The notes below the pieces were generated by a model. That model was not told the DNA's origin. It did not search any database and was given only the letters and a program-made list of their open reading frames with translations. From Bryobacterales bacterium (GTDB lineage: Bacteria; Acidobacteriota; Terriglobia; Bryobacterales; Bryobacteraceae), in contig JADZCM010000013.1 of NCBI GenBank assembly GCA_020851555.1, positions 1 through 56,259 on the forward strand: a DNA stretch of 56,259 bases, given 5' to 3'. Made by a program: the position numbers and the translations under genes. Shown piece by piece: positions 40,520 through 50,163 of the stretch (position 1 is its first letter; each line of letters begins with the position of its first letter).

Positions 40520-41749
40520 TCACGGGAGGCGGATCAGACGCTCGCCCGGGTGTTCCAGAGCCAGCATAAGCAGAAGATAGTCTTTTAGTTGCCTGGTTAA
40601 AAGGAAGTTTTGCTTCACGTGTTCGTGCCCGTTTTCACCCATCCGGCGGCACAGTGCCGGATTGCGCAGGAGTTCCAATGCCCGGTTGGCTGCGCCTTCG
40701 GGAGAATGTACCAGGTAGCCGGTCACTCCGTTCAGAACCTGAATCCGGATGCCGCCTACCGCTCCACCAATCACCGGCTTTCCTTTCCAGAGAGCTTCGC
40801 TGACAGTCAATCCAAAACCTTCCTTTAGGGACTTCTGGAAAACTATGGTGGAGCCGCGCACCAGCGCGTTGATCTCCAGGTCGCTCAGCGGCGGCAAAAG
40901 GATGACGTGGATATCGGGGTCGTCTGCCGCGCGAGCCCTGACCTCCTCCAGCGTCTGTTCGCCTTCCGGGTCATCCGCGGCTCCTCCTCCGGCGAGCACA
41001 AGCTGGCAGTCGTGGCGTTGCTTCACCAGCCGGTAAGCCGCAATGACGCCCAGCGGGTCCTTCAGGCGGTCGAAGCGGGAGATCTGGGTGAGCACGGGAC
41101 GCCCGGCGTCAATCCCGTGCCGGTCAAGGGTTGCGCTCACCGTTCCGGCGTCCAATTCGCGGTTCTTGTCGCTCAGCGGATCGATGGAAGGGGCCACCAG
41201 GTACTGTGGAATGCTCAGCGACTGCGCGAATTCCGGCATGGAGAAGATGGCGGCATCGTACAGTTCCACGAGCGGCCTCAAGAAGCCCCACGTGGATTCG
41301 TCCGGGGTGGAAACGTCTATGTGACAGCGCCAGACCCACTGCCGCCCTATCCGCTCTCGCGCTTCCACCAGCCCTGCCGGCTGGGGGTCGTGGACGAAAA
41401 TGACGTCCCCCTTCAACTGCACCTGCTCCAGATTGGCCCTCGTCGCCGCCTGGTAGACCTCCCACATCTCCGGCGTCAACGGCGGCCCCTTGCCGTGCAG
41501 AGCGTTATGGATCGCCTTGGTGACCTCGAAAAATCTCTGGTCCCCCCGAATGACATCCCAAGTGGCCCTGACGCCGATGTCCGCCAGCAACGGGAGCAGT
41601 CGCGTCAGGATTTCCGCGACGCCGCCGCCCACGGCGGTGGAGTTGATGTGCTGCATGCTTCTGTGGCGCACGCGGGCTGCAACTACCAGCAGCTCCTGCA
41701 CCACCTGCGGCCCCACCACCTCCTGGTACGCTTCCAGCAGGGAGGTCAC
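40520..41749 (-). CDS. treT: GT4 trehalose synthase (TreT-like) glycosyltransferase
   Basis: This 409-residue GT-B enzyme of the TreT type joins glucose from a nucleotide sugar to glucose to give trehalose. Diagnostic blocks are HINSTAVGGGVAEILTRLLP, VIRGDQRFFEVTKAIHNALHG, VFVHDPQPAGLVEARERIG and WVWRCHIDVSTPDESTWGFL. The C-terminal donor site has PVLTQISRFDRLKDPLGVI and the E-x7-E pair in SLKEGFGLTVSEALWKGKP. The start is a GTG that overlaps the DUF5752 stop by 4 nt. Bacterial members might use another acceptor, such as glycerate. It is last in the otsA-otsB-DUF5752 operon. Confidence 0.87.
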   Translation of the reverse strand: MTSLLEAYQEVVGPQVVQELLVVAARVRHRSMQHINSTAVGGGVAEILTRLLPLLADIGVRATWDVIRGDQRFFEVTKAIHNALHGKGPPLTPEMWEVYQAATRANLEQVQLKGDVIFVHDPQPAGLVEARERIGRQWVWRCHIDVSTPDESTWGFLRPLVELYDAAIFSMPEFAQSLSIPQYLVAPSIDPLSDKNRELDAGTVSATLDRHGIDAGRPVLTQISRFDRLKDPLGVIAAYRLVKQRHDCQLVLAGGGAADDPEGEQTLEEVRARAADDPDIHVILLPPLSDLEINALVRGSTIVFQKSLKEGFGLTVSEALWKGKPVIGGAVGGIRIQVLNGVTGYLVHSPEGAANRALELLRNPALCRRMGENGHEHVKQNFLLTRQLKDYLLLMLALEHPGERLIRLP

Positions 41750-42390
41750 CGGCTCTCTCCCACCCGGACTATCTCGTCACGCAACTCGTCAAGGGTCATG
41801 GCGTATGGGTCCAACCGTTCGATGCGGGATGCCAGTTGCTCCTCGCCGAGGCCGCGGAGCCACAACGAGAAGTCGTTGGTCGGCCGGTCGAGCCGGAGGC
41901 GGGCCTCGAAGAAGTGGCAGAAAAGCGAGAGGTTGGAGATATCCCGTATCTTGTCAAAGAACGTATCCACGCTGTCCGCGACTATGCCGGTGGGCATCAG
42001 GAAGCTCATCGACTCACAGAAATGGAACAGGTCGTCGGGCCGCGCCTCCCTGGCAGGGCGCGTGGAGCCGGTGATATGTTCCTCGATGACTGCGATGATC
42101 CTCTCGCGAAGTTGCCGTATGGAGGAAAAGGCCAGCAGGTCGATGGCGGTCAACTTCTCCGCCAGGACGTCTTCCAGCAGCGCCCGGGCCGTCCACTTCG
42201 CAAAATCGTTGTGAAACAGGGGTTTCTCGAAATGCTGGGAGAGGTATTGATGGTGGGTGTGGTAGAAGATTGAAGCCCCGGAAACCCGCCGGAGATAGCG
42301 CAACAGCTCCGGCAGGTTGCCCGCTTTGAAACCGGTGAGCAACACCAGACGGCGCTCCGTGTAGAAGACGAAAGCCGGAGGGCCATTCAT
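41746..42390 (-). CDS. DUF5752-family protein in the trehalose operon
   Basis: The protein has 214 residues from the ATG at 42390, which overlaps the otsB stop (ATGA). It looks like the DUF5752 family: PPAFVFYTERRLVLLTGFKA, ELLRYLRRVSGASIFYHTHH, KPLFHNDFAKWTARALLEDV, LAEKLTAIDLLAFSSIRQLR. The family has no known activity. His and Asp/Asn residues in FYHTHHQYL and FHNDFAKW could bind metal or sugar. There is no signal or membrane segment. Lying between a trehalose phosphatase and a trehalose synthase with 4-nt overlaps at both ends, it probably acts with them, perhaps as a regulator or an adaptor of flux. Confidence 0.75.
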   Translation of the reverse strand: MNGPPAFVFYTERRLVLLTGFKAGNLPELLRYLRRVSGASIFYHTHHQYLSQHFEKPLFHNDFAKWTARALLEDVLAEKLTAIDLLAFSSIRQLRERIIAVIEEHITGSTRPAREARPDDLFHFCESMSFLMPTGIVADSVDTFFDKIRDISNLSLFCHFFEARLRLDRPTNDFSLWLRGLGEEQLASRIERLDPYAMTLDELRDEIVRVGESR

Positions 42391-43217
42391 TCTAAGCGGC
42401 TCCTGAGCCACAGAAGGAAGGCTCCCACCTCCGCGGGGCCCGTCACGCTCCATTCGGCTGCGCTGCCGGCCGCGTCGCCGACCTTGATCGTGATTCCATC
42501 CCGAAGCGCGCAGAATGCGTCCTCATCGGTGAGGTCATCTCCTATAAAGATGGAGAGAGCGTCAGGTCCGGCGGCATGGCGGAGGATCCATTGAGCCGCG
42601 CGGCCCTTGTGCCAGTCCACCGCCGGGGAGATCTCCCAGACCTGCCTGCCACGACGGACCCGGATCCGTTCACCCCATTGAGACGTGAGCATACGGACGG
42701 CCTGCGCAACTTCCTGGCGGTCCTGCGCGGCCACTCGCCGGTAGTGGACCGAGATTCCCATCCCTTTATTCTCGACCAGTACGCCGGAGACCGGCTCCAG
42801 ACGCGCCGCCAACTGCTCGGACAGCAGCCGCAGTGCGAGTTCCCGGCGCTGCGCTTCGGGTTCTACGAATTCCAGGCCGCGCCCGCTGATGGCCAGACCG
42901 TGGCAGCCAGCGTAGATCAGTCCGGCAACCCCCACCCGCTCGCGAACGTCCTCCAGCGCGCGCCCGCTCACGATCGCCACCAGAACTCTCGGCATTTCAC
43001 TGAGAGAAAGAAGTGTGGCGCGCATGGCGGGTTCCAGTCGAGCCAGGTCCGGCGCAGGCGCGATGGGCGCCAGCGTTCCGTCGAAATCCAGTAGGACCGC
43101 CACGTTCCCGGCCGCCGATAGGCGTTCCGCGATTTCAGCCAACCCCTCCCGCAGAGGGCGGGCCGCAGTGGCCGGGCCGCGGCGCAGTGGAGGAATCAAG
43201 GCAGCGTGGTTTCCCAT
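42387..43217 (-). CDS. otsB: trehalose-6-phosphate phosphatase
   Basis: This 276-residue HAD-superfamily enzyme dephosphorylates trehalose 6-phosphate. The nucleophile motif is VAVLLDFDGTLAPIAPAP (DxDGT), motif II lies in LVAIVSGRALEDVRERVG, and motifs III/IV in WHKGRAAQWILRH and LSIFIGDDLTDEDAFCALRD. The cap domain spans about residues 115-205. I chose the ATG at 43217, which overlaps the end of otsA by 22 nt; a longer upstream frame lies wholly inside otsA. The DUF5752 gene follows with an ATGA overlap. Confidence 0.93.
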   Translation of the reverse strand: MGNHAALIPPLRRGPATAARPLREGLAEIAERLSAAGNVAVLLDFDGTLAPIAPAPDLARLEPAMRATLLSLSEMPRVLVAIVSGRALEDVRERVGVAGLIYAGCHGLAISGRGLEFVEPEAQRRELALRLLSEQLAARLEPVSGVLVENKGMGISVHYRRVAAQDRQEVAQAVRMLTSQWGERIRVRRGRQVWEISPAVDWHKGRAAQWILRHAAGPDALSIFIGDDLTDEDAFCALRDGITIKVGDAAGSAAEWSVTGPAEVGAFLLWLRSRLE

Positions 43218-44746
43218 CGCTCCACCTGCGCCGGGATCTCCCTCGCGGCCAGAGACCTCAGAACCTTCCCCGCCCACCAGTAAACGTTGCGGTAGGATAC
43301 GGTCTCTCGCAGCCGCTGCATCCGCTTGCGGCGTTCTTCCGGAAGCATATCCAGCGCCTTGAGAATGGCTCCGGCCGTTTCCTCGACTGAGAACGGATTG
43401 ACCAGAAGCGCCTCTTCCAGGTCCCGGGCGGAGCCGGCGAAATTGCTGAGAATCAGGACTCCATCCTCGTCGAAACGGCTCGCGACAAACTCCTTTGCCA
43501 CCAGGTTCATTCCATCGTGAAGCGGGGTGACCAGACAGAAGTCCGCCAGCCGGTGCAACGCCATCATACGGACTGAACCTTCGTAGTTGCGAAGCAGGGC
43601 GACAGGCCGCCATGAGTCCGTGCTCCACCGCCAGTTGACCTCCTCCGCGAGGCGGGTAACCTCCTCGGACAACGCGTTGTAGGTCGGGATCCGGCTTCGG
43701 CTAGGCACCACTACCTGCACGAAGACCATACGTCCGACGTAGGACGGATTCTGTTCCAGGAAGCGGTCCACGGCCTTGAGTTTTTCCGGAATGCCCTTGG
43801 TGTAGTCCAGGCGATCCAGCCCGATTCCCACCACCTCGCCGCCGCTCAACCCCAGTTCCCTGCGCCAGCGGTCCATCTCGCCCGTCACTGCCGGGCTTGC
43901 CGCCTCAGTTGACTGGGACTCAAAATCGATGCTGATCGGAAAACACCGGACCGCCGTCGCCTTCCCGCCCCGGACGGCCTCGGATCTTTCCTGGTCCACC
44001 CGGCATTCCAGTCCCTGGTCGAGGGTCTCCAGGAAATTCTGGCAGTGGTAGCGGAGGTGGAACCCAATCAGGTCGTTGCCCAGCAAGCCGTCCAGCAGTT
44101 CTTCACTCCAGGGGAACACGCGGAACACCTCCCGATTCGGCCACGGGATATGCCAGAACTGCGCTACCAGAAGGTTGGGATCACGCTCTTTCAGGAGTCT
44201 GGGCAACAGAGCCAGATGGTAGTCCTGGATGAAAACAAGGCTCCGCTCTCCCCCCGTCTCCTCCAGGACCGCCCTAGCGAACACTTCATTTACTTCCCGG
44301 TAGCGCCGCCAGTCTTCCTGGCGAAACACGGGCCGGGTAAAGGCGACGTGGCACAAGGGCCACAGCCCTTCGTTCGACAGCCCGTAATAGTATCCGGCCT
44401 CCTGCTCCTTAGTGAGCCACACACGTCTTAAGACGTAGCTGGGATTGTCCGGCGGCACCGCTACATGGTCGTTCCGGTCTACGGTTCGCCGGTCCGCGCT
44501 GCCGCTGCCGTGCGCCACCCACGTTCCCCCGGCCGCCCGGAGGATGGGGCCGATGGCCGCCGCCATACCACTGGCGGGTGGCAGGCATTCAACCCGGCCT
44601 CCCACCCATTGATGCACATATGGTTCACGGTTGGAGACGACGATTATCCTGCGGTCGCTGAAGTAGTCCCGGGCGAAGCGTCCCAGATCCTCGCGCCCCC
44701 AGGGTCGCAGCCCAGTCGCCCTGGAACTGGAGCCATTGCTACTCAC
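43196..44746 (-). CDS. otsA: trehalose-6-phosphate synthase
   Basis: This 516-residue GT20 enzyme makes trehalose 6-phosphate from UDP- or other NDP-glucose and glucose 6-phosphate. Conserved blocks are RIIVVSNREPYVHQWVGGRV, SLVFIQDYHLALLPRLLKER, FWHIPWPNREVFRVFPWSEE, DLIGFHLRYHCQNFLETLD, GLDRLDYTKGIPEKLKAVDR and LHDGMNLVAKEFVASR. The start is a GTG at 44746 with GGAG 10 nt ahead; the N-terminus is about 30 residues longer than in E. coli OtsA. It heads the four-gene trehalose operon behind an AT-rich regulatory gap. Confidence 0.94.
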   Translation of the reverse strand: MSSNGSSSRATGLRPWGREDLGRFARDYFSDRRIIVVSNREPYVHQWVGGRVECLPPASGMAAAIGPILRAAGGTWVAHGSGSADRRTVDRNDHVAVPPDNPSYVLRRVWLTKEQEAGYYYGLSNEGLWPLCHVAFTRPVFRQEDWRRYREVNEVFARAVLEETGGERSLVFIQDYHLALLPRLLKERDPNLLVAQFWHIPWPNREVFRVFPWSEELLDGLLGNDLIGFHLRYHCQNFLETLDQGLECRVDQERSEAVRGGKATAVRCFPISIDFESQSTEAASPAVTGEMDRWRRELGLSGGEVVGIGLDRLDYTKGIPEKLKAVDRFLEQNPSYVGRMVFVQVVVPSRSRIPTYNALSEEVTRLAEEVNWRWSTDSWRPVALLRNYEGSVRMMALHRLADFCLVTPLHDGMNLVAKEFVASRFDEDGVLILSNFAGSARDLEEALLVNPFSVEETAGAILKALDMLPEERRKRMQRLRETVSYRNVYWWAGKVLRSLAAREIPAQVERWETTLP

Positions 44747-44941
44747 CTAGTTTTCACTCCTGTGTCGCACAGACGGGCCGGATCTCCTATTTTCCTGCCC
44801 ATCAGGGTTAAGAAACCATACCCTGTCAGGTGTAGATTCATTAAGAAAATACTGTATCGCTATATCCTATTGATTATACAGGAGGTTTCTATCCGCGATT
44901 TTGGAGGAAACGACAGACGAGGGCCCGGCCCGCCTGCCGGG
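44747..44941. promoter_or_regulatory. AT-rich regulatory gap upstream of otsA
   Basis: This 195-nt gap is far richer in A+T than its surroundings and has no supported gene. On the minus strand a perfect TATAAT lies at 44873-44878, about 130 nt before the otsA start, without a clear -35. Short inverted repeats such as CCTG-T-CAGG (44822-44830) could be operator sites. The plus strand also shows TTGATTATACAGGAGG-like sequence, but no gene follows it. Confidence 0.45.
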
Positions 44942-46033
44942 TCAATTGGCGGCCTTGCGCAACCCCAGGCCCGGGCGGAGCGGTAGAACGAGTTTGCCCG
45001 CTTTCACCGTGACGCCGGCGTAGGGATCATTGGCGACGAGCAGGTTGCCGTCCAGATCCGCATAGTCCACCAGCGGCGACAGGTGCGCCGCGGCGGTAAC
45101 GCCGATCGAGCTCTCGATCATACAGCCGAGCATTGTCTTCATATTCAAGGACTTAGCCATCTCGATCATACGCAGAGCTTCCTGTATGCCGCCGCACTTC
45201 ATCAGCTTGATGTTCACCCCGTCGAAGGCCTCGGCCAGCCGAGGGATGTCGGCGGGATGCAGGCAGGCTTCGTCGGCGATGACGGGGATGTGGACCCGGC
45301 TCCGAACCCAGCGCGCCTCCTCGATCATACCGGCAGGCATGGGCTGCTCGACGAGCTCCACGCCCTGGGACTCGAGCCAGTTGATCTTGCGGACGGCCTC
45401 CTCCTTGTCCTTCCACCCCTCGTTGGCGTCCACCCTCAGGGGCTTCTTCGTTACGCTGCGAACCGCGGCGATGGTCTCTTCGTCCGTGGCCAGCCCGACC
45501 TTGATCTTCAGGACGGGAAACGCTTGGGCCTCGCGGACCTTCTGCCGGGTGACCTCGGGCGTGTCAATCCCGATGGAGAAAGTGGTCAGCGGCGTATCGC
45601 GCGGATCCAGGCCAAGGTAGCGATAGAGCGGCACCCCCAGTCTCTGCGTCACCCAATCCATCAAGGCGATGTCGATCGCAGCTTTGGCCGCGTACTGGCC
45701 TTTGACCCTTGCCGCGACCTCGCGCACGAGTTTCGAGAACCGCCACGGGTCGGCGGCCTCCAGGAACGGGCGCAGCGACTCGACCACGCGCCTGCCGCCG
45801 GCCGCGTCCTCCTGGTAGCGCACGATGGGCGCGCCTTCGCCGAGGCCGGTCACGCCGTCGCGGGTGTAGCGCAGGTGGAGGTTGTCGCGATACTCGCTCG
45901 ACGACATGACCGTCGTCCAGGTATGCCGGAGCTTCAGCCGGACGATCTCAGCCGATAGCGTGGCGCGAGGGGCCGCTCCAGCGGAGGCCGCCGCTCCCGC
46001 CGCCGCTGCCCCAAGCCATTCGCGGCGGGTCAT
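44942..46033 (-). CDS. Tat-exported dipeptide epimerase (enolase superfamily)
   Basis: This 363-residue enzyme is of the L-Ala-D/L-Glu epimerase type. The ATG at 46033 overlaps the NlpC/P60 stop by 4 nt and opens MTRREWLGAAAAGAAASAGAA, a twin-arginine-type signal. The barrel carries the catalytic Lys pair in FPVLKIKVGLA, metal ligands in RVDANEGWKDKEE, GVELVEQPMP and VIADEACLHP, and the second-side Lys in GVNIKLMKCGGI. It would convert L-Ala-D-Glu from peptidoglycan into L-Ala-L-Glu. Other dipeptide specificities exist in the family. Export is unusual, since the known enzymes are cytosolic. Confidence 0.85.
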   Translation of the reverse strand: MTRREWLGAAAAGAAASAGAAPRATLSAEIVRLKLRHTWTTVMSSSEYRDNLHLRYTRDGVTGLGEGAPIVRYQEDAAGGRRVVESLRPFLEAADPWRFSKLVREVAARVKGQYAAKAAIDIALMDWVTQRLGVPLYRYLGLDPRDTPLTTFSIGIDTPEVTRQKVREAQAFPVLKIKVGLATDEETIAAVRSVTKKPLRVDANEGWKDKEEAVRKINWLESQGVELVEQPMPAGMIEEARWVRSRVHIPVIADEACLHPADIPRLAEAFDGVNIKLMKCGGIQEALRMIEMAKSLNMKTMLGCMIESSIGVTAAAHLSPLVDYADLDGNLLVANDPYAGVTVKAGKLVLPLRPGLGLRKAAN

Positions 46034-46875
46034 TTCAACCTCCGGCAGGCGACCAGCAGCCCGCTCCAATGGGGGTCGTCCAGAGAGCTGATCTGTACGG
46101 CTGGTTTCAGCCAGGTGGTGGCGTGAATGAACTCCCCGCCGCCTATATACATACCCGAATGCGTGATCTTGTCCCGCGAAGCGCCGAAAAAGAGAAAGTC
46201 GCCGGCCCGGAGCGCGTCCCGGCCGACCGGCGCGAGCCCCTCCCAGTTCGCTTGCGGGGAGGCGTCCCTTGGCGGAGCGGCGCCACGGCGGCGCATCAGC
46301 ATCTGGGTGAAACCGGAGCAGTCGTAACCGAAGCTGGAGGCGCCGCCCCAGAGGTACGGGATCCCCAGGAATCTGCGCGCCAGCGCGATGACGCCGCCGG
46401 CGTCCAACGGCTCCAGCCGGAAGCTCACATCGCCGCGCTGGACCCAGGCGGGGCGCCCGTCGGGGAGCCGGAGTTGCAGCCAGCGCCGGTCCTCGGCTTC
46501 GGGCTCGGATGCCACCTCCAGGCGTGACTCAAACGGCGCGGTCATGAGAGGCTGATGGCGGGTGGCATCCGGCTCCCGGTAGAGATTGGCGAAGAGGCTT
46601 TCGACGCCGGCGACCCTCCCGGCCGAGGCGTAGGCCGGCTCGCCCTTCCGGAGCGGCCGCAAGGCATCCGAGGAGATCCACCCCGAGTAGCGGTCCGCGG
46701 TGCGGACGCGCCGCCAGGCGCCGGTTTGTTCCAGAACCTCCACGTTGCTGCCGAGGATGGCCTGCGAGACCACGTCCGCGTCCTCCGAGGGTCTGGAGTG
46801 CAGGTTGGCCACCGGCCGCGTGACCACGGCACCGGCAGCCGCAGCCAGCAGTGTCATGGCCGCCAGAAAGATCAT
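46030..46875 (-). CDS. exported SH3 / NlpC-P60 endopeptidase
   Basis: The protein has 281 residues: a signal peptide (MIFLAAMTLLAAAAGAVV), two bacterial SH3 domains (about 20-75, NLHSRPSEDADVVSQAI; about 80-150) and a C-terminal NlpC/P60 cysteine peptidase (about 160-275). The catalytic Cys is in SFGYDCSGFTQMLMRR and the His in HSGMYIGGGEFIHATTW. The layout is that of YkfC-type gamma-D-Glu-diamino acid endopeptidases, which release L-Ala-D-Glu from murein peptides. The adjacent epimerase uses exactly that dipeptide. It follows the thioredoxin-like gene by 5 nt. Confidence 0.9.
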   Translation of the reverse strand: MIFLAAMTLLAAAAGAVVTRPVANLHSRPSEDADVVSQAILGSNVEVLEQTGAWRRVRTADRYSGWISSDALRPLRKGEPAYASAGRVAGVESLFANLYREPDATRHQPLMTAPFESRLEVASEPEAEDRRWLQLRLPDGRPAWVQRGDVSFRLEPLDAGGVIALARRFLGIPYLWGGASSFGYDCSGFTQMLMRRRGAAPPRDASPQANWEGLAPVGRDALRAGDFLFFGASRDKITHSGMYIGGGEFIHATTWLKPAVQISSLDDPHWSGLLVACRRLK

Positions 46876-46880
46876 CGGAA

Positions 46881-47413
46881 CTACTTCTTCTTCGGCGCGA
46901 GCATCCGATCCAGTTCGGGGAAGAGCCCCTGGCCCTCGAAGATGTTCCTGGTCGCGTCGCCGTAGCCGTAATCGTTCACGATCCAGCCGTTGGCGTCAAT
47001 AATGAACAGGTGCGGCAAATCGATGGCCGGGTTCTCCGGCGTGGCTTTGAAGTACGAAATCGCCATCTGTCCGCAATCGAACAGGAGCGGCGTGGACGGC
47101 CGCACTTCGGCCAGGTAGCGGGCGACGGTCGCCGCGGTGTCGGGCGGGTTGACCACGGACAGGGTGGCCACCCGCTCGCCGTATTTCGTCCTGATCTGGT
47201 CCAGGATCTTGGAGAATGCGCGGCAGTGCGGGCAGGCCGTCTGCATGATCTCCAGGAGCACGATCTTGCCGCGATAGTCGTACAGATCATGCTGCCGGCC
47301 CTTGCTGTCCTGCAAGGAGAACCCCGGCGCGCGGCGGTTGGACAGGCTGCTTGCGGCAAACAGCGCGACGGCCGACAGCGCTACGGATACAATGATTCGG
47401 CGGACCATACCAG

Positions 47414-47417
<4 letters not shown>
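46881..47417 (-). CDS. membrane-anchored thioredoxin-like (TlpA/AhpC-type) protein
   Basis: The protein has 178 residues. A hydrophobic N-terminus ([20 protein letters not shown]) acts as signal or anchor. The redoxin fold shows [40 protein letters not shown] with the CPHC redox pair, and [19 protein letters not shown] with a cis-Pro region upstream. It probably reduces disulfides in the periplasm. The start is a GTG at 47417 overlapping the mtnA stop; an ATG at 47408 is the alternative. The CPHC pair is closer to DsbA/TlpA types than to thioredoxin's CGPC. Confidence 0.85.
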
Positions 47418-48426
<1,009 letters not shown>

Positions 48427-48427
<1 letters not shown>

Positions 48428-49152
48428 TACGCTGGCAAGTCCTTTCCGGCAACCAGCAGTGCCATGAAGAATGTGGAGTTATAGCCCGCGTGCATCACCG
48501 CCGCGGCCGCCGTGGAGCCGGTCTTGTGCCGCATCCACCCGAAGCCCACGCCGGCGATCGTGACCAGAAGCACGTGACGCCAGCTCCAGGCGTATTCGGG
48601 CCCGTGCAGCAGCGCGAAAGGCAAGGCGGTCAGAATGATTCCCGGCGCCGCTCCCAGCGTGCGGACCAGCAGCGGCTGGACGAAGCCGCGGAAAGCCAGC
48701 TCTTCACACGCCGGTCCAATCGTCGCCGCCGCGGCCCCGATCAGCCATACCGAGGCACGGTCGCTCAGGAGTCTCTTCATGGGCGTATCCAGGTTCGGCG
48801 TGCGCAGCAACCCTCCAAGAACGGCCACGCCGAGGGCCAGGCCCACGCCCAGGAGCAGCCGTTCCCAGAACTGGCTGCCGGGATCCACCCAGCCCAGAGA
48901 TCGCCAGAAAGGGCGGCGGTACTTGACCCTGAGCAACGCGTAAAGGAAGCCAAACCAAAAACCATAGGCCAGGAGTTGCCCCGCCAGAAGCTGCGGCGCG
49001 CGCGCTTCCCAGGGCCAGCCAAGCAGGCTGAACAACGTGCGAACCAGGATGCCGGCGGCCACCAGCGCCGGGACCCCCGCCATCAGAAAGAGCGCCAGGT
49101 CCCCGTATCCCCAGAACGGCCGGTCTTCGGAAAGGACGGCCGGGCCGCTCAC
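48427..49152 (-). CDS. CPBP-family intramembrane metalloprotease
   Basis: This 241-residue polytopic protein (about seven hydrophobic segments) is of the Rce1/CAAX-like type. The conserved motifs are the EEXXXR of [30 protein letters not shown] with the second His, and a C-terminal [15 protein letters not shown] with the third. It would cleave substrates within or near the inner membrane; the target is unknown. The start is a GTG overlapping the preceding gene (GTGA). It is read with mtnA and the DHS-like gene. Confidence 0.9.
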
Positions 49153-50114
49153 GGAAGGCCCTCAATCAGGGCTGCGGCCAGCAACGGGATCAGGATCTCG
49201 TGGTGGCCGGTTATCGCGATGCCTCGCCCGCCCGCCTGCGCGTGCGGACGTTCGACCACGTTCACGCGCGGCCGGTAATGCTGGAGGAAATCAAGGTTGG
49301 CCGTGGTGAACTTCGCCAGCGGATGGCCCAGGTTGCGGACCACGGAGACAGCCTTCAGGAAAACCTCCGGCAGCACCACCGCGGATCCGGCGTTGATGTA
49401 CACGCCGCCCTGGTCCAGTTCAGCCACCAGCGAGCAGAATAACCGGAAGTCCCTGTGTCCGGCGGCGCCGATCGCGGCTCCGTCGGCCTGAGGATGGGTG
49501 TGGGGCGTGTCGGTTCCCATGGCCACGTGTACGGTGACCGGCGTGGAGTTTTTCCAGGCCGCGAGCAGCAGGCTCGCGCCCGCGAAGCGCGGGTCGGCGA
49601 TCCGGTCCAGGCAGCGGCCCAGAGCCTCTCCCATGCCGATGGATGCGCGGTGGCCCTCCACGACGGCCAGATTCATCTCGCGCCCGGTCTCCTCCGCCGA
49701 GCCAAAGCTCCCGTCCGGAAGCACGGCCTCGACATCCTCGCTGGTCGCCCCGGCGATGGCGATCTCAAAGTCATGAATGGAGGCCGCGCCGTTCATGGCG
49801 AAGGCGGTGGCGAAACCCCGCTGCATCAGGCCGATCAGCACCGGCGCGAGGCCGCACTTGATCACGTGGCCGCCGAGGCCCCAGATTACAGGCTTGGAGG
49901 CCGCCCGCGCTGCGGCGATGGCGTCCACCAGGTCCCGTAAGGCGTCGGCTGCCAGAATGCGGGGCAGCGAGGCGACCAGGCCGGCGACCCCCGAGCCTTT
50001 CGCGTAGGTGGCACCGAAGTCCCCGGCGCGGACCTTGCCGCCACGGTCGCGGATCGGGATCGTCTTGAGCCGCGCGAAATCCATGGGCCGCTGCCCGTAC
50101 TTGCTCACCGTCAC
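49149..50114 (-). CDS. conserved protein distantly like deoxyhypusine synthase
   Basis: I can only place this 321-residue protein tentatively. It reads as an alpha/beta (Rossmann-like) protein: VIWGLGGHVIKCGLAPVLIG, AFAMNGAASIHDFEIAIAGA, TPVTVHVAMGTDTPHTHPQA, GGVYINAGSAVVLPEVFLKA, and a last segment with RGIAITGHHEIL. The GG-x-V-I-K and NGAA...DFE blocks recall NAD-binding deoxyhypusine-synthase-like proteins of bacteria, but the active-site Lys region is not clear. The His-rich TPHTHPQAD could bind a metal. There is no signal or membrane segment. It starts with GTG and leads a six-gene operon. Confidence 0.5.
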   Translation of the reverse strand: MTVSKYGQRPMDFARLKTIPIRDRGGKVRAGDFGATYAKGSGVAGLVASLPRILAADALRDLVDAIAAARAASKPVIWGLGGHVIKCGLAPVLIGLMQRGFATAFAMNGAASIHDFEIAIAGATSEDVEAVLPDGSFGSAEETGREMNLAVVEGHRASIGMGEALGRCLDRIADPRFAGASLLLAAWKNSTPVTVHVAMGTDTPHTHPQADGAAIGAAGHRDFRLFCSLVAELDQGGVYINAGSAVVLPEVFLKAVSVVRNLGHPLAKFTTANLDFLQHYRPRVNVVERPHAQAGGRGIAITGHHEILIPLLAAALIEGLP

Positions 50115-50163
50115 CCCCGCTTTCTCAATTCTCGAGTCTGCCGCGCCGCGCCGGACCGCGGCG

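Noticed and set aside
42387..43628. A longer otsB start extending 137 codons upstream
   Set aside because: The extra residues are an off-frame reading of otsA with no homology; the ATG at 43217 begins the normal phosphatase N-terminus.
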